This document shows positions 8,100 through 16,687 of a stretch of DNA of 64,000 bases, one piece after another. The stretch lies in NCBI GenBank assembly GCA_963669435.1, contig OY770025.1, positions 3,100,001 to 3,164,000 of the forward strand. The letters run 5' to 3'. The notes under the pieces were generated by a model. That model was not told the DNA's origin. It worked only from the letters and a program-made list of their open reading frames with translations, and did no database searches. The translations under genes were made by a program, and so were the position numbers. The DNA is from CALJFL01 sp963669435 (GTDB lineage Bacteria; Pseudomonadota; Gammaproteobacteria; Pseudomonadales; Halieaceae). Positions within the stretch are counted from its first letter, which is position 1, and each line of letters begins with the position of its first letter.

Positions 8100-9998
8100 A
8101 TGAAAGGATTGATATCACGAGGGGCAATATCTCTAGCGATCGCGCTCTTTTGTCAGCACTCAGTGGCTTCAGATGATTCCACGGAATCAACTGAGAAAAA
8201 GCCCTATTCACCCTACCTGGAGCAAAACTTCCCCAACCAGGTGCTTTTTGGCGATACGCACTTACATACGTCTTACTCTCCCGATGCGGGCATGGTTGGC
8301 ACGACCCTGGCACCCGATCAGGCCTACCGGTTTGCCAAGGGACAGACTGTGACGTCCTCTATGGGGGTTGAGGCCAAGCTTATTCGTCCGCTGGATTTCC
8401 TGATGGTGGCAGATCACGCTGAGGGGCTTGGTGTCCCACAGATGATTGAGCGTTCAGACCCGGACTTGCTTAAGGACCCCCTCGGGCGCCAGATGCATGA
8501 CCTGGTGAAGCAGGGCACGGTAGCGGCGCGTCGCAAGGCGTTCAACCTACACGGCAAGGCGCTTATAGACGGAAACAACACGGTGGCGATGAATGCAGAT
8601 ATGCGACGCGGGCCGTGGCAGGATATCGTTGACGCCGCTGAGGCCGCCAATGTCCCTGGACTGTTCACGGCGCTGATTGGGTTTGAGTTCACCGCATCAA
8701 CACCCGGTGGATCCTTGCATCGCGTGGTGATGTTTCGGGACGGTGAGGAAGTGGCAAGCCAACAACCGCCGCCATCGGCCGCCGATAATTACGATCCCGA
8801 ATATCTATGGTCCTGGATGGAAGACGTCGAAACCAAAACGGGCGGTCGCTTGTTGTCTATCGCACACAATGGCAACCAGTCAAATGGCCTGATGTTTGAC
8901 GACATCAGGTTCTCGGGTGAGGGTATTGACGCGGAGTATGCGAAGAAGCGGCAAAAATACGAGCCTCTGTATGAAGTGACCCAGATTAAAGGTGACGGGG
9001 AAGCTCACCCCAAGCTCTCGCCGGATGACGAGTTTGCCGACTTCGAAACCTGGGATGTCGGTAGCCCATCCGGTATGGCCAAGACCGACGATATGTTGCC
9101 CCGCGAGTACGCACGCGCGGCGCTGAAACGTGGTCTGGCCTACGAACGCAAACTGGGAGCAAACCCATTCAAGTTCGGCATGATTGGCTCCACCGATTCG
9201 CACACCGCGCTGCCGACCACGCGCGAAGAAAACTTCTTCGGCAAAATAGCGGTATTGGAGCCATCCGCAAATCCCATACGATTCATGGAGCCCATCATGG
9301 GACGTTGGGAAAGCGACATGGAGCGTATTTATACCTGGCAGACTTCAGCATCTGGCCTCGCAGCGGTATGGGCCCGGAGTAACACCCGCGCGGAAATTTT
9401 TGACGCCATGTCCCGCAAGGAAGTATTTGCGACAACGGGAACGCGGATGAAGGTGCGTGTGTTTGCCGGTTATGACTTCAGTGCGAATGACCTTGCAAGA
9501 CCAGACTTTGCGGCACACGGCTACGGCAACGGTGTACCCATGGGTGGCGACCTGCCAATGCCTGCCCAGACCGATGCCCCCCGACTTCTAATTCAGGCGG
9601 TCCGCGATCCTGATGGGGCAAACCTTGATCGCATCCAGGTGATCAAAGGCTGGCTCACCAGTACTGGCGAAACACAGGAGAAAGTCTACGATGTCGCGTG
9701 GTCTGGCGATCGCGCACCGGGTCAAAACGGCAAACTGCCTGCCGTCGGTAACACAGTGGATGTTGCCAAGGCCACTTACTCCAACTCAATCGGTGAGCCG
9801 TACCTGAGCGCCTACTGGGAAGATCCGGATTTCGATGCCAGTGAGTCAGCGTTTTACTATGTCAGGGTTTTGGAAATACCAACACCGCGCTGGACGACCA
9901 ATGACGCAAAAGTGTTTGGTGTGGAAAATCCGGCGGGTACGCTCACCGCTATCCAGGAGCGTGCCTATACGTCGCCAATCTGGTACACACCGGAGTAG
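8100..9998 (+). CDS. DUF3604 exported protein (PHP-like metal site)
   Basis: A 632-residue secreted protein of the DUF3604 family. The start at 8100 is chosen because AAGGAG lies just upstream and it gives a signal peptide (MKGLISRGAISLAIALF, cleaved near SVAS); the frame continues upstream to 8001, overlapping the sulfatase. GDTHLHTSYSPDAG (51-64), DFLMVADHAEGLG and the later GSTDSHTALPTT carry the His/Asp metal ligands of a PHP-type amidohydrolase-like site. The family has no settled reaction; a hydrolytic role on the same substrate as the sulfatase next door is inference. Confidence 0.85.
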   Translation: MKGLISRGAISLAIALFCQHSVASDDSTESTEKKPYSPYLEQNFPNQVLFGDTHLHTSYSPDAGMVGTTLAPDQAYRFAKGQTVTSSMGVEAKLIRPLDFLMVADHAEGLGVPQMIERSDPDLLKDPLGRQMHDLVKQGTVAARRKAFNLHGKALIDGNNTVAMNADMRRGPWQDIVDAAEAANVPGLFTALIGFEFTASTPGGSLHRVVMFRDGEEVASQQPPPSAADNYDPEYLWSWMEDVETKTGGRLLSIAHNGNQSNGLMFDDIRFSGEGIDAEYAKKRQKYEPLYEVTQIKGDGEAHPKLSPDDEFADFETWDVGSPSGMAKTDDMLPREYARAALKRGLAYERKLGANPFKFGMIGSTDSHTALPTTREENFFGKIAVLEPSANPIRFMEPIMGRWESDMERIYTWQTSASGLAAVWARSNTRAEIFDAMSRKEVFATTGTRMKVRVFAGYDFSANDLARPDFAAHGYGNGVPMGGDLPMPAQTDAPRLLIQAVRDPDGANLDRIQVIKGWLTSTGETQEKVYDVAWSGDRAPGQNGKLPAVGNTVDVAKATYSNSIGEPYLSAYWEDPDFDASESAFYYVRVLEIPTPRWTTNDAKVFGVENPAGTLTAIQERAYTSPIWYTPE

Positions 9999-10031
9999 CT
10001 GAACCGCTGTCATTGGTACGAGATTTATGGC

Positions 10032-10535
10032 TTAAAGGTCAATGTGATAGTGGAGTTCATCCAGCGCATCAGCGTTGTTGAACAGGATCTTTAGCAGACG
10101 CAGTAGTTCATGTACTTCGGTTTCTGACAGCTTTCCACGCAACGTGCTCTCGCGCAGGATCACCAGTTCTACCATCTGCTGGTAGAGCGCCAGACCGGTG
10201 GCGGTAAACTGTAAACGGCGCGGTTTGCGCGACGTGGAACCGCTGTAGTCCTCCACATAACCCTGTTTTTCAAGTTTCGCCAGGGCCCGGCTGACCAGCG
10301 ATTTATTGATACTGCTGACCTCGCTGATTCTCGCAGCACTTACGCCTTCCTCCATGGCCAGCATAACCATGCAGCGCCATTCCACGACACCGACGCCGAA
10401 GCGCTTGCGGTACAGGGCAGAAGCCCCACGAGAAGTGCGGTTGGCGATAACCACGAGGTGGTAGGTCAGGTAATTCTCCAGGTCCATTACCTTGACCTTG
10501 TTCTTTAGCCGGTAGGGCTTAACCGAATTGGGCAT
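10032..10535 (-). CDS. MarR-family transcriptional regulator
   Basis: A 167-residue winged-helix repressor of the MarR type. The core runs VVIANRTSRGASALYRKRFG, then WRCMVMLA, the recognition helix region AARISEVSSINKSLVSRALAKLEKQGYVE, and the wing (STSRKPRRLQFTATG). The start at 10535 (MPNSVKPYR) is preferred to the longer frame from 10628 because the latter runs into the palindrome shared with the P450 gene; Met at 10487 is another option. It is divergent from the P450 gene and probably represses it, responding to its substrate or product. Confidence 0.88.
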   Translation of the reverse strand: MPNSVKPYRLKNKVKVMDLENYLTYHLVVIANRTSRGASALYRKRFGVGVVEWRCMVMLAMEEGVSAARISEVSSINKSLVSRALAKLEKQGYVEDYSGSTSRKPRRLQFTATGLALYQQMVELVILRESTLRGKLSETEVHELLRLLKILFNNADALDELHYHIDL

Positions 10536-10604
10536 AAAATGTCTGCGTCCTTTGGAAGCGCCACGCACGTGGCATTGGCTACGGAGAGAAATTAGCCGAT
10601 TAAT

Positions 10605-10650
10605 GTTTACATAGCAACATCTTTGCACTAAGATAAGTTGTTATGTAAAC
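10605..10650. promoter_or_regulatory. Palindromic operator between marR-type gene and P450
   Basis: GTTTACATAGCAAC (10605-10618) pairs with GTTGTTATGTAAAC (10637-10650) at 13 of 14 positions around an 18-nt spacer. Each arm is itself a quasi-palindrome of the TTRC-TAT-GYAA kind typical of MarR sites, so two MarR dimers three helical turns apart are plausible. The right arm ends 24 bases before the P450 start. Confidence 0.75.
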
Positions 10651-10674
10651 ATGTGTCCTGAAGAGGAGTGTCTT

Positions 10675-11928
10675 ATGAACCCCACTATGTCCCCGGCGAG
10701 CGACTCGTGCCCGGTCACTGCACTCTCTGATGCGTTCAGACTTTCCAATCCCGAGCTGGAGGCTACCTACCGAAAGGCCAGGGGCGACAGCCCAGTGACC
10801 TACCTACCTGACATCAACTATTGGGCAGTCACACGCTATGACGATGTGAAGACTGTACTGAGTGATAAGGAAACATTCTCCTCGGAGATTACCCTCCAGC
10901 CCTTGCAGCCTCATGCTGATGAAGTTATGGAACTGCTGCGTGAGCGCGGGTTTTCTCCGCGCCCGACACTGTCCAACAACGAGCGCGAAGATCACACGCG
11001 AATTCGCCGAAATACCCAGGAGGTATTCCGTCCAAAACACACGGCACACCTGCAACCGTATATTCGGCAGCTGGTTAATGACGCCGTGGACCGCTTTGAA
11101 CAAGACGGCAAAGCCGACCTTGTTGCGCAGATGGTCTACGAACTCCCGGCGCTTGTCCTGTTTAAATTATTGGGTATTCCCGAACAGGATGTCGGTAAGA
11201 TCAAGATGTGGGCAGATAGCCGCCTGATACTTTCATTCGGCAAGCCCAGCCTGGAAGAGCAGCTTACTGCCGCAGGACATCTGGCGGATTACTGGGATTA
11301 CTGTCTGGACCTGGTACAGCAACGGATGCGTTCACCGCAAGACGATCTTCCCAGCGCGATGCTGGCGACCCGCGCCGGGGATGACAGCGTCCTCACCATC
11401 GAGGACATCAACAATGTGGTCTTCGGCCTGTTGCTCGCGGGGCACGAAACCACGACCAATATGTCCGGCAATGCGATTCTCACCCTGCTGCAAAACCCTG
11501 AAAGCTGGCAAGCGATTGTGAAAGACCCGTCACTGATCCCCAATACGGTTGAGGAGTGCCTACGCTTTCGATCCTCTGTGGTCGCCTGGCGCCGCCTGGT
11601 GAAGCGCGATACCAAAATTCGTGGCCAGGCCATAGCGGCGGGGGAACGGGTACTGTGTTTCCTGCCGTCGGCCAATCGAGATGAGGAGCGTTTTGAGCGC
11701 AGCGAGGAGTTCGATATTCACCGCGACAACGCCCGCAATCATGTCGCATTCGGCTATGGCCGGCATGTCTGCCTGGGTGCACCCCTGGCGCGACTTGAAC
11801 TCACGCTCTTGTTGGAGGAGTTGGTCAAACGCCTGCCTGGTATGCGTTTGATGGCTGACCAGAGCCTGGACCCGGTAGAGGCTGTGCAGTTCCGCGGCCC
11901 CAAAGAGCTCTGGGTGGAGTGGGATTGA
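10675..11928 (+). CDS. Cytochrome P450 monooxygenase
   Basis: A 417-residue soluble bacterial class I P450. The I-helix AGHETT is at residues 255-260, the ExxR pair at E294/R297, and the heme loop FGYGRHVCLGAPLAR places the cysteine ligand at 366. The ATG at 10675 has GAGGAG six bases upstream; an earlier in-frame ATG (10651) abuts the operator and is unlikely. It needs ferredoxin partners, none of which is adjacent. Substrate is unknown; the divergent MarR gene and palindrome suggest induction by a small aromatic or hydrophobic compound. Confidence 0.95.
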   Translation: MNPTMSPASDSCPVTALSDAFRLSNPELEATYRKARGDSPVTYLPDINYWAVTRYDDVKTVLSDKETFSSEITLQPLQPHADEVMELLRERGFSPRPTLSNNEREDHTRIRRNTQEVFRPKHTAHLQPYIRQLVNDAVDRFEQDGKADLVAQMVYELPALVLFKLLGIPEQDVGKIKMWADSRLILSFGKPSLEEQLTAAGHLADYWDYCLDLVQQRMRSPQDDLPSAMLATRAGDDSVLTIEDINNVVFGLLLAGHETTTNMSGNAILTLLQNPESWQAIVKDPSLIPNTVEECLRFRSSVVAWRRLVKRDTKIRGQAIAAGERVLCFLPSANRDEERFERSEEFDIHRDNARNHVAFGYGRHVCLGAPLARLELTLLLEELVKRLPGMRLMADQSLDPVEAVQFRGPKELWVEWD

Positions 11929-11936
11929 CGGCGCCC

Positions 11937-11963
11937 CGGTGCTTTGTCGCGCATCTGGCACCG
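11937..11963. terminator. Weak hairpin between convergent P450 and SDR genes
   Basis: CGGTGC (11937-11942) and GCACCG (11958-11963) form a perfect 6-bp stem with a 15-nt loop just after the P450 stop. There is no T-run, so intrinsic termination is doubtful. Confidence 0.25.
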
Positions 11964-12012
11964 TTGGATCGTGGTCGCAGGCTGTAGATGAGCTCCCTCA
12001 TTTCATCGCCTG

Positions 12013-12894
12013 TCAGTCTGCTGGCACTTGAGCGTAATAGTCCACGCCCATCACTTCATACATTTTCTCGGCGTACGCGTCGTTATCTAACTGGGCAATG
12101 CGCCGCCATTCCTCGTCGTCGGCAAGTGCCCAATAGGCCTTGAAGAAGTCGTCTGCATCGGGACCCACGGGGTAACGGAATCGCGGTGTCTCCGATTCAA
12201 CCGCATCTTGTATGGCCTGGGCACAATCCGCGACGGTGGCGGCTCGAGACAGGCCGAACTGGCCGAACGCCATTAATCGCGCAAATGACTCACCGTAGGG
12301 GCTGTCATCCGATGGCGCAGTGCCTTTTTCCCACATGGGGGTCCAGACACAGCCGGGCTCTACCAGGGACACCTTTACGCCAAAGCAGGCCAGTTCCTGG
12401 GACATGGCGGTACAGATCGCCTCGATGGCAGCTTTGCTGGAGGAGTAGGTGCCGTGGCATCCGAATATGTTAACTGCAGCCAGCGAAGTGACGTTGACGA
12501 AACGGCCGCTACGCTGTTTGCGAAAGTGGGGTATCACCGCCTGCATCACCGCAAGGGTGCCAAAGAAGTTAGTCTCGTAGACTTCCCTGATCTCCTCTAT
12601 TGGCGTTTCTTCCATTGAGCGTCCGCCGCCAATACCGGCGTTGCTTACTAATACGTCCAGGCGTCCCGCTTTTTCTATCACGCCATCAATACAGGGCTGG
12701 ATGGTGTTGTGGTCCAGCAGGTCGAGTGGCACGACATTCACGTCGAGAGAATTCTCAGTAATTCTTGCATTAAGTTCGGAGGCGCCGGCCGGATTACGGC
12801 AACTCGCAAAGACCTGGTGTCCCGCACTCGCCAGTTGAATGACCGCCTCCTGGCCGATACCCGTACTGGCGCCAGTGACTAGTATGACTGACAT
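12013..12894 (-). CDS. Short-chain dehydrogenase/reductase at the end of the Kef operon
   Basis: A 293-residue classical SDR: cofactor loop VTGASTGIG at residues 6-14, NAGIGGG near 86, catalytic YSSSKAAIEAI near 150, and a long C-terminal extension. The sequence beyond the active site (SLVEPGCVWTPMW) is of the 17-beta-HSD/retinol-dehydrogenase-like kind. It begins 21 bases after the KefC-type antiporter stop, so it is probably co-transcribed; such an enzyme could deal with reactive carbonyls alongside a glutathione-adduct-gated K+ channel, but that is inference. Confidence 0.85.
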   Translation of the reverse strand: MSVILVTGASTGIGQEAVIQLASAGHQVFASCRNPAGASELNARITENSLDVNVVPLDLLDHNTIQPCIDGVIEKAGRLDVLVSNAGIGGGRSMEETPIEEIREVYETNFFGTLAVMQAVIPHFRKQRSGRFVNVTSLAAVNIFGCHGTYSSSKAAIEAICTAMSQELACFGVKVSLVEPGCVWTPMWEKGTAPSDDSPYGESFARLMAFGQFGLSRAATVADCAQAIQDAVESETPRFRYPVGPDADDFFKAYWALADDEEWRRIAQLDNDAYAEKMYEVMGVDYYAQVPAD

Positions 12895-12915
12895 GATTGA
12901 AGCCTCGCTTTAGTC

Positions 12916-14829
12916 CTATTTAAAATCATCTGTATACCCCTTGGGTGGGGGTGTCCAACCGCGCTCGGCACTGGAATGTCCATCGGCGCGGTCTTTTTTG
13001 AAGGCCTGGGCAATAGCTTCTTCCAACTGCACGAATAGGTTGCGGTAGTGCTGGGTAAAGGCGTGACCTTCCTCTTCGTGTAGCCAGCTGTGGTAGAGCT
13101 TTTCGTCTTCAACCGCCTCGGTCTCGCGGAAGGCCTGTTTCATTTGTAGGGCCTTGAACGGGTGAACACCCAGCGCCTCCAGGGCGTCACGGGCACCTTC
13201 CAGGGCGGAGTGGTAGGTCTCGCTGACGATAATATCCGCGCCTGCGTGGCGCAGCTGATAACCGTGGCCCCGGTCAAAGGCGCGTGCCAATACGCAGAGG
13301 CGTGGGTGGTGTGATTTAGTGTGCTCTACCAGTTCCAGAGCACGAGACTGGTCGTCGATGGCTACCACCAGCAGGCTGGCCTCATCAATACCCGCGGTAT
13401 GCAATAGGTCCGGGCGGGCCGCATCGCCAAAATAGCTTTTGATATCGATTTTGCGCATGGTCTCGACCTGCCCGGGGTTGGCGTCCAGCACCACGGTTTT
13501 TACGCCGTGTGCCACCAGCAGCCGATTTATGATCTGGCCGAACCTGCCAATCCCAGCGATGATGACTGGGCCCTGTGTATCAATCGTGTCGTAGGCACCG
13601 CTGCTCTCCTCTTGCTGGTAGCGCGGCATGATGACCTTGTCCAGCACAATGAATAACACGGGAGTCAGGAACATCGACAGGGCGACCACCAACGCCAACA
13701 GTTGACTGAGATCGGGTGGTAGCACCGAGTGCTGGGTGGTGTAACTAAGTAGAACGAAGCCGAACTCGCCCGCCTGTGCCAGTCCCAGCGTAAACAGCCA
13801 GCGATCCGGTCCTTTGAGTTTGAAGGCTACGGCGAGGATAAATAGCACGCCAGCCTTGATCGCCATCAGCCCTGCGGTTGCAGCCAGCACCAACAGCACG
13901 TTACTGCTCAGGACATTAAAGTCGATACCTGCGCCGACCGTGATAAAAAACAGGCCGAGCAACAGGCCCTTGAAAGGTTCAATGTCTGCCTCCAGTTCGT
14001 GGCGAAATTCGCTGTTGGCCAGTACCACGCCCGCCAGAAAGGTTCCCAGTGCGGGTGACAGTCCAATAAGTCCCATCAGCGCCGCAATGCCAATCACCAG
14101 CATCAGCGCCGCTGCGGTAAACACCTCGCGCAGGCCACTGTCGGCGACAAAGCGAAAAAGTGGTCGGCTCAGGTAGTGTCCGCCCACGATCAAAACTGCC
14201 ACAGATCCAATGACCACGCCGGCGTGGGCCCAGCCAGGTAATCCTGCAACCAGGCTAAGCTCCCCGTGGTGATCATCCGCCGCGGCCGCAGTAGCTTGTG
14301 CCTGTTCTGCCAGTTCGGGCAACGCGAGTAACGGGATCAGGGCGAGCATGGGAATGACAGCAATGTCCTGGAATAGCAGCACAGAGAAGGTGCTCTGTCC
14401 CCCGTCACTTTTGGTCAGGCCCTTTTCACTGAGGGTTTGTAATACGATTGCGGTGGAGGAGAGGGACAGAATCAGGCCCACTGCCAGCGCTATCGTCCAG
14501 CCCAGTCCGGCTAACAGACCTACCCCGGTGAAAGCCACGGTGGTCAGCGACAGTTGTAAACCACCCAAGCCCAGCAGCTTGTTCTTCATTTCCCACAGCG
14601 AGCGTGGCTCCAGTTCCAGCCCCACCAGGAACAGCATCATAACCACACCAAACTCGGCGAAGTGCTGGATGGTGGTGGTTTCCTGTCCGACCAGCCCGGT
14701 TACCGGCCCGATAATAACTCCGGCAACCAGGTAGCCGAGTACTGAGCCGAGTCCAAGGCGTTTGGCCAGCGGTACCGCCACCACGGCCGCGCAAAGGTAG
14801 ATGAACGCCTGAACGAAATACACTGTCAT
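12916..14829 (-). CDS. kefC: KefB/KefC-type K+/H+ antiporter
   Basis: A 637-residue CPA2 antiporter. Residues 1-385 form about 12 membrane helices with the family's early signature LGYLVAGVIIGP and SLSSTAIVLQTL; residues ~405-520 form a Rossmann RCK domain (IAGIGRFGQIINRLL, binding nucleotide or glutathione) and a charged C-terminal tail follows. Kef systems release K+ and acidify the cytoplasm when glutathione adducts of electrophiles accumulate. The gene overlaps the upstream quinone-reductase-like gene by 4 bases, the normal kefF-kefC coupling. KefB and KefC cannot be told apart with certainty here. Confidence 0.93.
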   Translation of the reverse strand: MTVYFVQAFIYLCAAVVAVPLAKRLGLGSVLGYLVAGVIIGPVTGLVGQETTTIQHFAEFGVVMMLFLVGLELEPRSLWEMKNKLLGLGGLQLSLTTVAFTGVGLLAGLGWTIALAVGLILSLSSTAIVLQTLSEKGLTKSDGGQSTFSVLLFQDIAVIPMLALIPLLALPELAEQAQATAAAADDHHGELSLVAGLPGWAHAGVVIGSVAVLIVGGHYLSRPLFRFVADSGLREVFTAAALMLVIGIAALMGLIGLSPALGTFLAGVVLANSEFRHELEADIEPFKGLLLGLFFITVGAGIDFNVLSSNVLLVLAATAGLMAIKAGVLFILAVAFKLKGPDRWLFTLGLAQAGEFGFVLLSYTTQHSVLPPDLSQLLALVVALSMFLTPVLFIVLDKVIMPRYQQEESSGAYDTIDTQGPVIIAGIGRFGQIINRLLVAHGVKTVVLDANPGQVETMRKIDIKSYFGDAARPDLLHTAGIDEASLLVVAIDDQSRALELVEHTKSHHPRLCVLARAFDRGHGYQLRHAGADIIVSETYHSALEGARDALEALGVHPFKALQMKQAFRETEAVEDEKLYHSWLHEEEGHAFTQHYRNLFVQLEEAIAQAFKKDRADGHSSAERGWTPPPKGYTDDFK

Positions 14830-15449
14830 GATGCGACTCCCAGTACAGCGTCCAGGTCTTCGTTGAGGATCTGCAGGTCTTGTGCTGCGCTTAGGTTGAG
14901 TTGTCGCGATTCCAGGGCGCCTAGTATGCGCTGCCAGTTCGCCACGTGTTCTTCGATACGGTGTTCATCCACGGCAGTGCGTGACCCGAACAGGGCGAAG
15001 GGCGGCAGATAGCGCATGCCGGTCAGCGTGGCGGTCTGTTCAAGCGGTTGCAGCAATTCTCGAATCGTGAAGTGATTGTAGCCTTCTGCGCGGTAGGCCT
15101 TTGCGGCGCCGCCGGCCGACAGCGCACAGAGAAAGGTCTTGCCATGTAATGCCGTGCCGTCGTGGCCATAGGCAAAACCATACTCCAGCACGAGGTCCTG
15201 CCACTCCTTCAGCATGGAGGGCGTTGAATACCAGTACAGCGGGAACATGAAGATAATGACATCGTGATCGCTCAGGCGCTGTTGCTCGCGATCAATATTG
15301 ATGCGGTAGTCCGGGTATTCACGGTAGAGGTCTACCAGGGTAACACCATCTCTGCCTTCAGATGCTTTAAACAGCGGTAGATTGACTTCCGAACGATCCC
15401 TGGAGGGGTGCGCAAATAGAATCAATATGCGATTGTTCTGGTCGGACAT
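14826..15449 (-). CDS. KefF/KefG-type ancillary quinone oxidoreductase
   Basis: A 207-residue flavodoxin-like NAD(P)H quinone oxidoreductase. It starts with ILILFAHPSRDRSEVN (phosphate-binding loop of the FMN), then the HDVIIFMFPLYWYSTPSMLKEW segment diagnostic of this family and the AGGAAKAYRAEG loop. In E. coli such proteins bind Kef antiporters and are needed for full activity. The stop overlaps the antiporter start by four bases (ATGA). Whether it is closer to KefF or KefG is not decided. Confidence 0.9.
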   Translation of the reverse strand: MSDQNNRILILFAHPSRDRSEVNLPLFKASEGRDGVTLVDLYREYPDYRINIDREQQRLSDHDVIIFMFPLYWYSTPSMLKEWQDLVLEYGFAYGHDGTALHGKTFLCALSAGGAAKAYRAEGYNHFTIRELLQPLEQTATLTGMRYLPPFALFGSRTAVDEHRIEEHVANWQRILGALESRQLNLSAAQDLQILNEDLDAVLGVAS

Positions 15450-15551
15450 TCTGTATCTCCGGTTTGCCGCTCAAAAGTGGCAGTCAATATATACTGCTTT
15501 CAGGCAAGTTGTATGGATTAACTGCAGATTCTGTTTTCGTAAGTGCCGAAT

Positions 15552-15583
15552 AATGCCTTTGTATCGCGTGGTACAGCGGCATT
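15552..15583. terminator. Imperfect hairpin in the kefF-LysR intergenic region
   Basis: AATGCCTTTGTA and TACAGCGGCATT pair at 10 of 12 positions with an 8-nt loop, followed on the plus strand by GTTTTGCTT. On the minus strand, where the LysR transcript ends, there is no clean T-run. It may be a weak terminator or a regulatory dyad for the Kef operon. Confidence 0.35.
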
Positions 15584-15631
15584 GTTTTGCTTGCTATTTC
15601 CCGATGTTTTCGAGGCAGTGGTTGGCGCTTT

Positions 15632-16552
15632 CTAAGGCGGTAGTTCGCGCTCCCAGGTGGGCGGGTCCCCAATCTTTTCAATCAGGAAGTCGATAAATAC
15701 TCTCACCTTTGCGGTCAGAACGTTGGACTTTGGGTACACCAACCAGATGGCTGAGTGATCATCGATCTGGTAGTCCGGCAATACCCTTACGAGCGAGCCA
15801 TGTTTGAGCTCCTCGGCGATACTCCATAGCGAACTCATGCAGATGCCCACACCGGACTTGGCAGCGACACGCATACTGGTACCGTCGTCACAGATAACCC
15901 GTGAGATTGCCTCTCGTGGCGGGAAGGTGCCGTCGGGCCCTTCAACTTTGGATTTCAGATCTCGCGGCTCTGTGTTCATGAATACCAGTAGTTGGTGTTG
16001 TGCAAGCTCATCCGGCGTCTGGGGAGTCCCATGTTTGTCCAGGTAGCCGGGGGCTGCGCAGAGTATGCGCACGTCATCGGCGAGCTTGCGTCCGCGCAAG
16101 CTGCTGTCCTCTATGGCGTAGTTACGTAATGCGAGATCGAAGCCTCCCTCGATGAGATTCATCTGCGTATCCGAGAGTTTTAGTTCGATATTAATACCGG
16201 GAAAACGCGCGAGAAATTCCGGCAGCAGTGGCGCTACATACAACTGGGCGAAAGTACTGGAGGCGGCGAAGCGCAGGGTTCCCGTTACCTCCGAGCTGCC
16301 GTGTCCAAGAGCGGCCAGGGCTGCGTCCTCCTGGGCCAGAATTTCCCTGGCGTATGGCAGGAACTCCGCACCTTCAATCGAGATCACCACTTTGCGGGTC
16401 GAGCGGTGCAGCAGGTCGGCACCCAACTGGTTTTCCAGTTTGGCCAGGCGTGCGCTGGCCACCGCGGGCGCGAGCCCCAACTGTCTCCCTGCGGCGCTGA
16501 TATTGAGCATATCGGCGGCCATTACAAACAGTCGAATACCTTCCGTATCCAT
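15632..16552 (-). CDS. LysR-family regulator
   Basis: A 306-residue LysR protein. The winged helix at residues 1-60 reads LFVMAADMLNISAAGRQLGLAPAVASARLAKLE, and the effector domain (residues 90-300) begins with GTLRFAASSTFAQLYVAPLLPEFLARFP, typical of the CrgA/AaeR-like group. It is divergent from the CmcJ-family gene 135 bases away, with TACTTATCGTA and TATCGTAAGTA repeats between them, so that gene is its likely target. Confidence 0.9.
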   Translation of the reverse strand: MDTEGIRLFVMAADMLNISAAGRQLGLAPAVASARLAKLENQLGADLLHRSTRKVVISIEGAEFLPYAREILAQEDAALAALGHGSSEVTGTLRFAASSTFAQLYVAPLLPEFLARFPGINIELKLSDTQMNLIEGGFDLALRNYAIEDSSLRGRKLADDVRILCAAPGYLDKHGTPQTPDELAQHQLLVFMNTEPRDLKSKVEGPDGTFPPREAISRVICDDGTSMRVAAKSGVGICMSSLWSIAEELKHGSLVRVLPDYQIDDHSAIWLVYPKSNVLTAKVRVFIDFLIEKIGDPPTWERELPP

Positions 16553-16581
16553 CCAATTATATCCATATGACGAATTCTGAT

Positions 16582-16630
16582 TACTTATCGTAGCCGTTTA
16601 AAATGGAAAATCAAAATAATATCGTAAGTA
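16582..16630. promoter_or_regulatory. Candidate LysR binding region
   Basis: TACTTATCGTA starts at 16582 and ATCGTAAGTA at 16621. The outer hexamers TACTTA and TAAGTA are inverted, while ATCGTA occurs as a direct repeat. Placement between the divergent LysR and CmcJ-family genes supports a control role. Confidence 0.4.
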
Positions 16631-16687
16631 CATAGCAACAAACGACACCGACGCCCACTGGGGCGGCCGAGCAATGGGACCAGAACA

